64,000 nucleotides of DNA, from positions 7,874,001-7,938,000 of the forward strand of contig JAULSR010000002.1 of assembly GCA_030512295.1 (NCBI GenBank), in the 5' to 3' direction. The translations under genes were made by a program, and so were the position numbers. The DNA is from Bombardia bombarda. Its lineage: Eukaryota; Ascomycota; Sordariomycetes; Sordariales; Lasiosphaeriaceae. Of the stretch, positions 11,651 to 21,593 are shown one piece after another; positions within the stretch are counted from its first letter, which is position 1, and the number at the start of each line of letters is the position of its first letter. The notes under the pieces are model-generated. The model saw nothing but the letters and a program-made list of their open reading frames with translations. It ran no database searches and was not told where the DNA came from.

Positions 11651-13381
11651 TCATCTCCTAGCCTTCTTCTTGTCTGGCCCCTCATCTTCCTCGTCGCTCA
11701 GTTCAGCATACTGCGTGACTGGCTGGGTGCTCGTCCACGCCCCCGTAAACTTGGGATTCTTCTTCGCAATCTCTGCATAGCGCAGAAGCGCCTCTCTGGG
11801 ATCTTCGTGTAACATGCGACTGAGGGGTATATTGTCGGATATGTGTTTTTCGTCCGGCTGGCTTCGCATAAAGGGCGTAATTGTCTGCACTTGGGGTCTT
11901 CTGGGGTCTCTTGACTTTCCAGACGCTGTAACTCCAGAGCGCTTATTAGTACCAAACATACCACTCCCTGGAGTAATGATAGAATCCGACGAGAGTCCGA
12001 AGGTTTGATCCATGGTAAGAGCCGGATTGTCGTCAATGTATCGCTTCTTGGGGGCGCGCGACATGGCCTCAACAGCTCCACGATGCGACATGGTAGGGTT
12101 GTAAAGCACGTGTGTCTCTGCGTTAGCTGAGCCCGTGATAATCTGGTTCAGCTTCGGGTGCCAGTCTACCACAATAAGCGGCACGCCAGGTGTGATGGGC
12201 GTAACAAGCTCTGGCCTGAGGTTGCCGGGATTCAGGATATGAAGATGGCCCGAAGCAGAGCCCGTGATGATGGATGTTGAACTAGGAGAGTACTTGATGT
12301 TGGTCATACAGAAGCGATCCGATGTAGACGGATGCTCAACCGTAACAAGCGGCTCCTTGAACTTGCGGGTGTCCCATAGCTTGATGAGACCGTCGCCGCC
12401 TCGCGTGACTACCATGCGGCCATCAGAGCTAATGTCGATGCCTCCAGTACGAGTATCAGGCCGATGCGCATCTCGAATTTCCGCCGAAGGTCGGTGAAAT
12501 GGTCCGTTCCCGCTGTACATTACTAGGGTGCCATCCAGGGCAGCTCCTACCAGTACAGGATTGCCTCCTGAAGCTGGAGCTCCCCATGCGACGGCTGTCA
12601 TTCTCGAGCGGCCGGCGCAGCCGAGGGCCTTGGACTTGAAGACGACAACCTCCTTCTGGCTTCTCTTGTTGTTGATGTCCCAAATCCTCAAGGTACTGTC
12701 TGAGCCAGCTGTGACACAGACGTTCTGGTCAGTCGGGTGCCAGGTACCGGTCGTGATCTCGCCAATATGACCCTTGGTGTTGTTCATGTCGCGCAGGTAC
12801 ATGTCACCCTTGACGAATTCTGTCAAAATGTCGCCATCTCTTGACATGATCTTTGCTTGTGGATGCGCCGTGATGCAGAGAAAGACGCTTCCGGTGAGGC
12901 GACTGAACTCGGCATGTTGGATCGGATGCGACTCGGATGATGTGGCCGACTTCTTGGTTTCCCACGGATCCACGCTCTTGAATGCCCCCAGAGTGGTGGG
13001 GGTCATGGAGGCGAAGTCGTGCAGTTTGATTGTGCAGTCGAGAGAGCCACTGATCAGGCGGGAACCAGCCGGGTCGAGCGATACGCTCGTGACTGCTCGA
13101 TCATGGGTCTTGAGCACCAGTTCGTGCGACACGGGAAACTTTTCCTCGTCGTCGGAGTCGTCGTCGGAATCATCGTCATCGCTATCGCTGTCGCTGGCGG
13201 GGTCGGGCTTTTTGGGCGCGACCGGGTTTTCAACCTGTCGCTTGCTCTGGTCTATCTGCTTAGCAACGTTTGCCTCCTTGGTCTTTTTGCCAAAGGAGGC
13301 AGGTAGGTAAGCGCGCATAGGGTCATCGTCGGCAAGGACGGGCTCCTCCACCAGGTAGTCGTCGCTGTCGCTGCCGCTCAT
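11651..13381 (-). CDS. WDR70: WDR70-type WD40 repeat protein
   Basis: A single-exon gene of 576 aa. ATG 13381 is the first ATG of the frame; the open frame before it has none. The N-terminus is acidic (MSGSDSDDY) with an Asp/Ser run around residues 65-80. WD40 repeats follow, with recognisable segments such as SHELVLKTHDRAVTSVSL, TKGHIGEITTGTWHP, GSDSTLRIWDIN and GGDGLIKLWDTRKF. The C-terminus has EDPREALLRYAEIAKKNP and a short acidic/basic tail. The segments IMSRDGD, NTKGH, WHPKLNQI and DPREALLR match the layout of the WDR70 (GAD-1) family, a nuclear protein linked in human and fission yeast work to histone H2B ubiquitination and DNA end resection. The identification rests on the whole-length pattern; the cellular role in this fungus is inferred. 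Confidence 0.9.
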   Translation of the reverse strand: MSGSDSDDYLVEEPVLADDDPMRAYLPASFGKKTKEANVAKQIDQSKRQVENPVAPKKPDPASDSDSDDDDSDDDSDDEEKFPVSHELVLKTHDRAVTSVSLDPAGSRLISGSLDCTIKLHDFASMTPTTLGAFKSVDPWETKKSATSSESHPIQHAEFSRLTGSVFLCITAHPQAKIMSRDGDILTEFVKGDMYLRDMNNTKGHIGEITTGTWHPTDQNVCVTAGSDSTLRIWDINNKRSQKEVVVFKSKALGCAGRSRMTAVAWGAPASGGNPVLVGAALDGTLVMYSGNGPFHRPSAEIRDAHRPDTRTGGIDISSDGRMVVTRGGDGLIKLWDTRKFKEPLVTVEHPSTSDRFCMTNIKYSPSSTSIITGSASGHLHILNPGNLRPELVTPITPGVPLIVVDWHPKLNQIITGSANAETHVLYNPTMSHRGAVEAMSRAPKKRYIDDNPALTMDQTFGLSSDSIITPGSGMFGTNKRSGVTASGKSRDPRRPQVQTITPFMRSQPDEKHISDNIPLSRMLHEDPREALLRYAEIAKKNPKFTGAWTSTQPVTQYAELSDEEDEGPDKKKARR

Positions 13382-13878
13382 CTTGCTCTGTCGAAAAAAG
13401 GGGAAGTTGAAGGAAGAAAGTGACGTGAATCGAGGGGGGTCAGGCAACGGAAATAGTTAAGCTCAAGTTGGAGGTGCTCGGGCAGAATTACCCCAGACAT
13501 TTAGCGCAGGTACAACGGCATGTGTAGCGGAGAGAGACACTAACCGGCATAGGCACTAAGTCGCATGACATGCTCGTCGATCCAAAAGCTGGATTCCTAG
13601 GAGCCTGAAGAGCATTATTTATATAAACGCGACATCGTTGATTGTTTCTTATTCCATAATTGAGGTATTTCATGGGTTTCTCTTTTTGTATTATTAAAGC
13701 ACTACCTAATCCTACTAAAACAGGTACCCAAACCAAACCAATTCTCGAGTAACGTACAAAGATGAAAGCCACCAAATATGCAGACGAGAACCAAGTGTTG
13801 ATTTGACTGTATCCATCCAGTGTGTTTGTCAAACCCCCCCTCCAACAAGTCAAGTTAGAATCTATAGTTTACACTAAA
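13382..13878. other. WDR70 promoter and 3' flank of the orphan gene
   Basis: About 500 bp between two minus-strand genes. It is AT-richer around 13610-13720. No coding region is supported. Confidence 0.5.
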
Positions 13879-14622
13879 TCATTTCAACAGCAAAGCTCTG
13901 GTTTGTTTAGTTAAGTTGTCGACCGCATCCGGCAAATTAACATCTTCAGAAATAACAAGCGAAGAAAACGCCGCCGAGGCAGCATTGTCCACCATCTCCA
14001 CGTCATGATCATGCTTCTTCTTCTGATTAACGTTATTCTGCTTGTTGAGAGACCGGGTGAACCGGGCCATCTCATGCAGGATCCATTTCTTGCCAAAGTA
14101 GTTGATATGTCTCAAGATGGATAACATATGGACGCCACGGTATTGAGCGGCATTTTCTGGTGTTGGCATCTCCGCGTACCTTTTGCTGCTGCCGCGACAG
14201 ATAATGGTGGTGGAATTTGAATCGAGGTCAACGTCCATCTGCTCCGACTTGGAGTCAACAGGGGAATGAACACCATCACCATCAGCACGACGCAACATCG
14301 GCCAGATAACGGCATGGCGAAGTTTCTCGGCAGGCTCTTTAAGCAGTCCGTCAAAAACGGTACTCGGAAGGTCGGAGATTTCGTCGAGGTGCTCGGGACG
14401 GCCATTCATATTATGGATGTCCTGTACTTCCACATCACTCTTATGATAGAGAAGCGCGTGTTCCCAGTATCTGAGCAGCCCTTTTAGGAGCATCTGAAGT
14501 CGAGTGTCGTAGGCGGCCACTCGTGATGCTGTGTTGTCCCAGGTGATGGGCTCCCGGCGGGTATGCCTGATACGATGCAAGGTCGCGGTTGGCTTGACGG
14601 AACCCATATGCGGATAGGTCAT
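13879..14622 (-). CDS. Uncharacterised protein, no family recognised
   Basis: An intronless frame of 247 aa starting at ATG 14622. I do not recognise it. It is mostly hydrophilic, with a helical-looking N-terminal half (LQMLLKGLLRYWEHALLYH) and a second ordered patch (VHMLSILRHINYFGKKWILH). Acidic/basic low-complexity segments (KKKHDHDVEMVD) lie near the C-terminus. There is no signal peptide or membrane segment. Its length, ATG start and position between genes with normal spacing argue for a real gene. The lack of a known family, the absence of introns and the neutral composition leave room for doubt. It shares its strand with its neighbours but nothing links it to them functionally. It may be a lineage-restricted gene. 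Confidence 0.5.
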   Translation of the reverse strand: MTYPHMGSVKPTATLHRIRHTRREPITWDNTASRVAAYDTRLQMLLKGLLRYWEHALLYHKSDVEVQDIHNMNGRPEHLDEISDLPSTVFDGLLKEPAEKLRHAVIWPMLRRADGDGVHSPVDSKSEQMDVDLDSNSTTIICRGSSKRYAEMPTPENAAQYRGVHMLSILRHINYFGKKWILHEMARFTRSLNKQNNVNQKKKHDHDVEMVDNAASAAFSSLVISEDVNLPDAVDNLTKQTRALLLK

Positions 14623-15286
14623 TGTGACTTATTCCTGCTAGGTTGATCCAGTTATGGTAAACTGGACGTGATCTTCGAGTGGAAGTTTGTGGTGGTGAAA
14701 TGATGAGTAAGCTGTTGCTCGTTGCTCGAGAATAGAAGAGAGTGAACTTGGGTGGATGGATAGGTTTCTGACATTGATGACCGGCCTTCTTTTAAAGGGT
14801 TGCCAGCGTCATTCGGAGATAGCCGAGGATCCTTTGGCATAGTTTAATTCTCGGAGAGAGAGACATATCGTGGTGTCGTGTGATTAACTGCAAAGTTTCT
14901 TTTTCTGTTAATAGTCTTGAGTTTACTGCCCAGTCCGCAGTTAAGCCTTCGCGGCCGCAAGCCTTCCAAAAACTCTAGCTTCGGAGATGACTTGCCCAGA
15001 GGATATGACTTGATCCTTACCTAGGTTTACATTAGCCTTCGAAATCAAGCTTTTGACATAAAAACATAAACACGTGTTGTCAACCTTCCCAAAGCACGTC
15101 TGAAAGAGGCCGACACATATGCATGCATCAATGCTAACTCATATCGAACCAATCCCAACTCAAATACTTGACGCTCCTTGCCTTCACAAACCAGACCTGT
15201 AATCAAGACAAACATAATGCGCCTACCCCTTTTCTCCTTCCGTCAGGGGCATACCAATCTCAAACCCCGGCAACAGCTACTGGAGA
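14623..15286. other. Promoter of the orphan gene and 3' flank of the GPHR gene
   Basis: About 660 bp. A 62-codon open frame at 14652-14840 (-) lies just upstream of the orphan gene start and could at most be an upstream open reading frame. Nothing else is seen. Confidence 0.4.
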
Positions 15287-17179
15287 TCAACTCCTCTTCT
15301 GGCCCATCTCCTCACCCGCAAATTCATCCCAATCATCCCAATAATCGCCCATCCCCCCTCCCCCACCACCGCCGCTCAGCTTCCTCCCAACCCAAATCCC
15401 CACCCCCGTAGCCACGCTCGCAATCAAGAACCAGCCCTCAAACCACCTATCCACAAACCCCGGCTCCAGCGCGCTCTCGAGCGCATCCCCCACCGTCCGC
15501 CCGACCTCCCTCGGCAGGTTACTCCTCAGCAGCAGCGCCGCGCTGATGACATATGTCGCCGCGATCTGCCCAATCAGCAGCGCCAGGTTCGCCTGCGCCT
15601 GGTAGAGCAAGCCCGGCGCCCACTTGGCAAACAGGTGGAACGTCTGCAGCACCGAGTTGGCGCTCGCTGCCAGGATCACGCCCGACAGCAGGAACGAGAT
15701 CTGCCTCGCCCAGGCCATCTGGTCCAGCTTGGGGTCCCAGTGCTTGGCGAGCAGGCCGAGGAACCGGTTGATGGGGTCCGACGACGAGAAGGACGCCGTC
15801 GGGTAGTAGACGCGCCGCAGGCTCGTCAACATCGTCGCCAGGATGCGGTAGACGCAGTAGATGCTGAATATCACGTTGGGTATCGCCAGCAGGCGGCCCA
15901 GCGCGGTGCCGTCGCGGGCGTGCGCCGCCTGCCGCGTGCGCAACAGTGACAGCGACCCCGCAAGGTTCGCCTCCATCGTCTCGAGGCCCGATATTTCGAG
16001 CTGTAACGTCTTAATCTCGGCAGCCTCGCCGCCGCCACCCCCGGCCATGCCCTTGAGCGACCCGATCATCTTGCCCACAAGACTCCCGCCTCCACCTCCA
16101 CCTCCACCTCCACCTCCACCACCACCAGCCGCCATAATAGACGAAGACGGCCCCGCCCCCTCCGCAACCGCAGCCGCCTTCCTCTGCAGCGACCTCAGCC
16201 GATGCCTCTTCGTAGCCAACATCTCACTCGTGGCATCCAGCCCCGCCTGCTTGCGCGCAACATCCGCATCCGTAATCGGCCGCCTGCGGTACGCGCGATT
16301 ATCGGAAAACGCATGCCACGGACTCGACACGCTCGCAAACCCCGACAGCAGCGCCATCAACAAAATCCCAATAACCCCGATCCTTTCCAAACAAGCCCTC
16401 GCCAGCCTCCCACCCCCAAGCATGTCCCCAAACGACTCATCCACCCCCCCAACCCGCCCCGCCGACGCCCGACTGATTGTCGCAGCCGTGCTGTCAAAAA
16501 ACACCTCCCCGTCCCCACCACCACCACCACCACCACCATCCGGCCGCCATCCATACAAACCACCACCATCACCACCACCACCACTGACCACCCTCCCCAC
16601 CGACCAAAACGCCACCAACCACCCGCAAAACCCAGCCATCTGCAACCCCCACGCCACCCTCGGCCACCTCCCCCTCGCACTCCTCTGGAAAGTCCACCCG
16701 CTCCCCGCCACCACCGACTGCAGCTCTAGGAACGGGATCAGTACAATCAGCAAAAACAGCAGCGTCGGCACCGTGAACCGCAGCGCCACGGTGCGCGCGT
16801 GCGCGCTGACCAGCTCCGAGATCTCGGCCAGTATCAGCTCCGCCAGCAGCGCCGCCAGCCCGATGGTCGCCGCGAACGTCAGCGCCGCCACGCGCCGCCG
16901 GGCCGAGCGCGCGCCGTGCGCCGCGTGCGCCTGCTGCAGGCTGGGCGGCGCCGACGCGGGCAGGTAGTGGTCTTGGCCGTCGTCGCTGTTCTGCACTCGC
17001 GAGAGCCGCGGGAAGACCTTTTTGTCGGCCGCGAGGCTGACGAGGAAGAAGGTGGCGATGAAGGGCGAGAGCGAGAGGAGGGTGCCGAGGGTTGTTGGCG
17101 GGGACGGGGGTGAGCAGCTGTCACCGGATGGGCCGCTTGCGCTGCAGCCGAGTGCAGCGTCGTCCGCTGATGGGAGCAT
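15287..17179 (-). CDS. Golgi pH regulator (GPHR)/ABA-GPCR family membrane protein
   Basis: A single-exon gene of 630 aa from ATG 17179. The family consists of multi-span membrane proteins of the Golgi/ER, described as anion channels that keep Golgi pH acidic (animals) or as GTG receptors (plants). Membrane segments are visible at about 30-50 (LSLSPFIATFFLVSL), 100-120, 135-152, 175-195, 265-285, about 435-455 (IPNVIFSIYCVYRILATML) and in three C-terminal helices. The central coiled region (LETMEANLAGSLSLLRTRQ) followed by the VYRIL helix and DPINRFLGLL is the typical ABA_GPCR layout. Two long glycine loops (about 200-220 and 350-365) come from GGT/GGA runs and are unusual. GC content and C-ending codons are higher than in its neighbours, which creates long antisense frames. 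The extreme N-terminus is less certain. Confidence 0.88.
   Translation of the reverse strand: MLPSADDAALGCSASGPSGDSCSPPSPPTTLGTLLSLSPFIATFFLVSLAADKKVFPRLSRVQNSDDGQDHYLPASAPPSLQQAHAAHGARSARRRVAALTFAATIGLAALLAELILAEISELVSAHARTVALRFTVPTLLFLLIVLIPFLELQSVVAGSGWTFQRSARGRWPRVAWGLQMAGFCGWLVAFWSVGRVVSGGGGDGGGLYGWRPDGGGGGGGGDGEVFFDSTAATISRASAGRVGGVDESFGDMLGGGRLARACLERIGVIGILLMALLSGFASVSSPWHAFSDNRAYRRRPITDADVARKQAGLDATSEMLATKRHRLRSLQRKAAAVAEGAGPSSSIMAAGGGGGGGGGGGGGGSLVGKMIGSLKGMAGGGGGEAAEIKTLQLEISGLETMEANLAGSLSLLRTRQAAHARDGTALGRLLAIPNVIFSIYCVYRILATMLTSLRRVYYPTASFSSSDPINRFLGLLAKHWDPKLDQMAWARQISFLLSGVILAASANSVLQTFHLFAKWAPGLLYQAQANLALLIGQIAATYVISAALLLRSNLPREVGRTVGDALESALEPGFVDRWFEGWFLIASVATGVGIWVGRKLSGGGGGGGMGDYWDDWDEFAGEEMGQKRS
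16087..16130 (-). repeat. CCTCCA repeat encoding polyglycine
   Basis: A hexanucleotide CCTCCA/CCACCA run inside the GPHR-type gene, read on the minus strand as glycine codons. Confidence 0.85.
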
Positions 17180-18516
17180 TGGGATTGCTGTGAGGTTGTG
17201 ATTGCAGTCTGCCCGAGGCTTCGAGGTCGTCGTCGTCGGAGGAGGAGGATTGCGGGCGCATCATGTGGCAAAAACACCCGTGGGAGTGGGAGTGGGAGTG
17301 GGCGCGCACACAACCGCAGCCCTCGTTTTCAGTCTCTTTGCTTATTTCTTTCTTGTTCGCACCTAGGGAGCTTATAGGTGAGTAAGCTTGTAATTGTAGG
17401 GTGGGCTCCGGGCCTCGTATTTGTCGTCGTCGCTGTCGTCGTTGTATTTTATCGCGTATGTCGAGCTCTGTCTGTGTGCCCTCCTGTAATCTGTAACTCG
17501 AAACTGGCTGCCTAAGCTGTAGGAGGATGGAGTACTTTGTAGTGGAATGTATCGATGTCGAGTCTGACGTCTGTCGGGGCGCGTGCTTGACGCACAGAAG
17601 CATGCCGATTGGCGCTAAATCGACCAGGTATTGGCATGCCGCCAGGAACCCACCTCCCCACGTCTAGGAAGGTGCATGAATTGAGCAATGACCGATCTTT
17701 CATTCCCCCGCCACCCCCACCATTTGCAAAGGGACCAAAAGACCCAAAGTCGATCTCTCGATCTACAATGGAGATCACAGCTCTATCACAGCTATCTTAG
17801 AAACCTTGCAATTAAAGCCAGTCAGTCTCATGCTACAAAAAGCCGAAATGGTTGTCGAAGCTCACAAAATGTCTCCATAACAGATTGATATTGATGAGTG
17901 AGCTAGCTATCGTGGTTTGGCTGGTTTGGTTTAGTTTAATTTGGTTGGTATATGTAGAGGAGTTCAAGTTTCGCCCGCCACGTAACAGAGAAAGCAGAGT
18001 GCCAGCCCGTCCCACCTTGGTATTCCGACCCAACCCAGTCCACCCTTTCCAATCCATCCCATCCTATCCCACCGCACACGCTGTGTCCTGTTCCCACGCC
18101 TGTATAATGAAGAAAAAGAAAGTATGCAAGTCCATGTCCTCGCTGCCAAGTCTCCATAACCTTGGGTGGAAAACTTGAAATAAAAAAAGCATATTCCTCA
18201 GTTTTAACTCTATTAGAGTCCGCTGGTGTAGAATAAAAGACACAAAAAAAGAAAAAAAGACAAATAGGACGAATGCCTCCCCAAATGCTTCTTTGCAGAC
18301 CATCCGCCCACCGCTTATTCCCCATGATATTCCTTAGAACTGCATGTCTGAAACCTTTTTTTTTTCTTCTTGGTAACTTCACGCAGCCTATTGTTGCACG
18401 CCGAAAACACCAAATGGAATATCCCGCCGGAAATGTAAAAATAAAACAAGCCCCCTCAAAGCACAAAAGGGCCGTGAGAAATCTAGACTAGAGTCTCACT
18501 ATCCTTAAGACCATGC
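17180..18516. other. GPHR promoter and USP 3' flank
   Basis: About 1.3 kb between two minus-strand genes. A 160-codon frame (17121-17603, -) overlaps the GPHR start in another frame, with His/Ser and Asp/Ser low-complexity runs; I take it as 5' UTR. The part near 18100-18516 is A-rich on the + strand and fits a USP 3' UTR. Confidence 0.45.
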
Positions 18517-21500
18517 CTAAGATTTGCTAGGCGCATTCGAAGACCTCTCCTGAGAATCATCATCATCATCATCGTCCTCCATCTCCTCCTGTGGCTTGAA
18601 TCCTGATTTCAGCAACGCCGCTGCTTCGCCCACCTCCATGGCGTGGAGACGCTTCTTCTGCTCTCGCTCAAGTGCCGTCAGTTGCCGCGTCTTCGGCACA
18701 AGCTGCTGGGCTGAAACGGGCTCAACCTCGTATTCGTCCTCGTCCTCGGCACCGCTCTCCTCATCGCCGCTTTCCGTCGTCTGGCGTTCTGGCGGGGGTG
18801 GTGATACCGAGCTCGTCTCGGCTAGCGACGGCGAAGAGACCGCCGACGGAGAAGATCGGCGCTGGGATGGTGTCACCGCGCGAGGCTCGTAGGGCTTAAT
18901 AGTGGGGTCGAATGCCGCAGGGAGGCCGATTGCCGCGGCCACTCGGTGCGCCTCCTCGTCGGCCGAGATACCTCGCTCGAGTTCGTAGACACTGCTCGCC
19001 TCGCTGTCGGCCTCGTGTCTGCCATCGTTGTGCGCCAACATCTGGAGATAGCTCTGCCGTGACGGATCATGTGTCCGCTTCTCCTTCTTCTTCAAGCGTT
19101 TGTCGTCGGGCCTAACAACAACTACTGGAACTGGGCTATACTGAAGGCAGTATTTTGAAAACGAGTTACGCGTGTTCATGAGTCCTTGGATCCCACCAAG
19201 TGACCGGCCCTTTGTTCCAACAATAAGCATCGATGGCTGATAAATATGAAGCTGCAAGAGAGGGTATCACTGTCAGTAAACATATCGTAGACAAGGTATC
19301 TATCGGCTTGGATGCGCCGTAACGCCTCGACCTACGAGTTGCTGAAAAGTCGCGTGCAGTTTTCCGACTGAATATTCCAAGATTATGCTAATGGCCTTGT
19401 TGTGTTCGTTCTTTCCTTGTATCGCCTGCATCAGCCTCTTTGCGTCCTCTTGGTAATTCTTCTCGCCAGGTCGAATCGGGCTCTCCAAAACCCGCACGCA
19501 GATCACCTCGTCGCCGTCGTCCACCATGTTGTTCAGCAGCCAAACCAGCGCATAATCGGAATAGGCATGCTCGTCCACGCCCACCATGAAGGTGCGGGAC
19601 CTTCGCGACGACTGGTAGCCCTGGTGCCTCACATGGAGGGTAAATGAGGAAGTGTTGTTCTTGGTCGCTTCGCCGACTGGGAGGTTGTCAAACCCGACGT
19701 GATGGCGAAACCTGCGGGCCGGAATCGTGGTCTCGGTTAGTGTGGACATGACATAGAGATAGGCGGCTCTTGGGTAGCACTGGACGAGTGAAATTTGCTG
19801 CGAAATAGCCACGGGCCCGCGAAACAATCGCGACAGAACCCCAACGTATCACGGAAGAGGGTGTGAAGAACGCAGGCTGCAGCCACAGATTGAGCGACTT
19901 TTAGATAGTAGGTAGGTGATGATGGGACGGCAAATGGATGAAAAAAGGAAGTTTGAAACTGGGGACATGGGAAAATACGACGCATGTGCATGGCAGAACG
20001 GTACGGTCTCGACCTGCGCCCTACCCGTGCCCGAACCCAAAGGGATCCAGTAAGGCCGGAAGAGGGCAATGAATGGGAGGCCCCTCCCCATCGTGCACCA
20101 GGGCTAACAGGCATGGGTTTGAAAGCAAGTCATCGAGCACCAGCAGGTGGATTGGTGGGGTGGCGGGGTAGGAGCTAGGGATTATCTTGACGAATAAGGG
20201 CTAGGGGCGGTGGAAGCTCTTGTCTGTGAATGCGGGTCAAGCTTTGAAAGAGGTGTGGAAGCTACTAGCTTGCTTGCGCTTCAACCGCTTTCTGTATGGC
20301 AACCGCTCCGGGGAGCGCATGGCAACATGCCGACACGCTACTCAGTATACACATGTACATCTTGCTGAGCTCACGGGACGGGCTTCCCCACGAAATAAAA
20401 AGAGGCCGGGCGTCTCCGAATGCGGGAAGGATGTGCGGGAGGGGGAGGGTTAAGTAGGTAAATCAGGGGGATGGGGGAAGCTAGCTTGCTGTCCGCAAAG
20501 CCCCATGGTTGCTTGGTTGGGGGGGCTTTCGTGCGTGGTGCTCAGGTGTAAAGGTAGGTAGGTAGGTAGGTAGGTAGGTACCATGGATCTGCTACTAGCA
20601 GTGGATTTTTGCTTCTCCTTTCCACGTGGGGGTTTGGTTTGTACAAGTTCTCGTTTGGATTTACTTGTGAATCGAGTGGTGACTTTCTGCGCAGCTTGCC
20701 TGCCTGCCTGCCTGCCTGCTAGCTTGCTTGCTTGTATGTATCTGGCTCAAACTCACTCATGTACTTGCTGCCGGCAGATCTTTATCATGTCGGAAACAAG
20801 CAATGGGCAAGAAAGAAATAAGGAACAAGACGGGGGGGTAGCCGGAGGGGTCCATCCACGCACATCCACGCATATCCACGCAGCTTCCAGGTAGGGACGG
20901 AATATGCAGGCATCCGGGAACAGCGATATCCCCGCGGCAAGAGCACCACTAGGGCCGCATTGCTGGCTTGCTCTTGCTGCAGCAGGGTCGCCGCGTGGAT
21001 CTCGATCCAAGTGTGCGTCTCATTCAATGGGTCGGAAGAAGGCCAAATCAGGCAACCAAGTAAGCAACCACACTCACTTACCTTACGGGTTCGGGCGATG
21101 ACGCTCGCAGGCGCTTGTTATCAGTCGTTCGTGGGTGGCCCTGGGGGAGGGTTGGGTTGCGTGGCGGGCGGAACGAGACAGATGCCGTCGACGATTTTCT
21201 CGAGCCTGTGGTTGGATGGTCGCTGGCGCCGCTGGCACCGCTGGCACCGCTGTGTGATGTCCGCCGCGACTCGTCCAGACCGTCGTCCCCTGTGATCGAT
21301 GTTGACCCGGCAGTACTAGTAGCACCGCCCGTCGACGCGTCTATCGACGCGCCGCCGGTTAGAGAAGAAGCATCGGGTTTTTGACTGTCGTCCTTCCTCG
21401 GAACGACGGCAAATGTCGTCGCACTGGATAGCGGACCGCTGGCGGGAAGCTTGACATCGGAGTTCGACGAGAAATAGTCGCCTGGAGCTCCAGAAGATAC

Positions 21501-21593
21501 CTGGGTCCGCGGAGACACGTCCGAGTCGGGGCTTTTAGTGGTGGCGGGATATGAATTTGACCTGTGCACAGTCTTCGAAAAGCGCCCGGCCAT
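18517..21593 (-). CDS. Universal stress protein (USP) domain protein
   Basis: Predicted exons on the minus strand are 21593-21082, 19711-19336 and 19251-18517, giving 540 aa. Exon 1 encodes a Ser/Ala-rich N-terminus ending in SFRPPRNPTLPQGHP and NKRLRASSPEPV. It joins through a 1,370-nt intron (donor GTAAGT, CACTAAC branch site, acceptor CGCAG, phase 2) to RFRHHVGFDNLPVGEATKNN. The 84-nt second intron ends in TTGCAG. The USP fold starts at about residue 212 (FMVGVDEHAYSDYALVWLL) and ends with VPVVVVRP after exon 3 begins. The nucleotide-binding loop reads GTKGRSLGG, but the usual following Gly-Ser is replaced by Asn-Ser, so ATP binding is uncertain. The C-terminal 200 residues are acidic and disordered. 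USPs respond to stress; the fungal role is little known. An alternative start at ATG 19749 would skip exon 1. Confidence 0.85.
20552..20580. repeat. AGGT tetranucleotide microsatellite
   Basis: Seven AGGT units within the long USP intron. Confidence 0.9.
20697..20734. repeat. TGCC/CTTG tetranucleotide repeat
   Basis: Five and a half TGCC units followed by CTTG units, within the long USP intron. Confidence 0.85.

Larger units (their letters stand above)
19712..21081 (-). other. Long intron 1 of the USP gene
   Basis: The intron is 1,370 nt, far above the 50-300 nt typical in this window. It contains an AGGT microsatellite, a TGCC microsatellite and the in-frame ATG at 19749, so it may also act as a promoter for a shorter transcript. 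Inferred from splice signals and protein continuity only. Confidence 0.65.

Noticed and set aside
15861..16967. 368-codon + strand frame with Pro runs
   Set aside because: Antisense shadow of the GC-rich GPHR-type gene; the proline runs mirror its glycine repeats.
17121..17603. 160-codon minus-strand frame overlapping the GPHR start
   Set aside because: It lies out of frame with GPHR, has His-Ser and Asp runs from simple repeats, and is better explained as 5' UTR.
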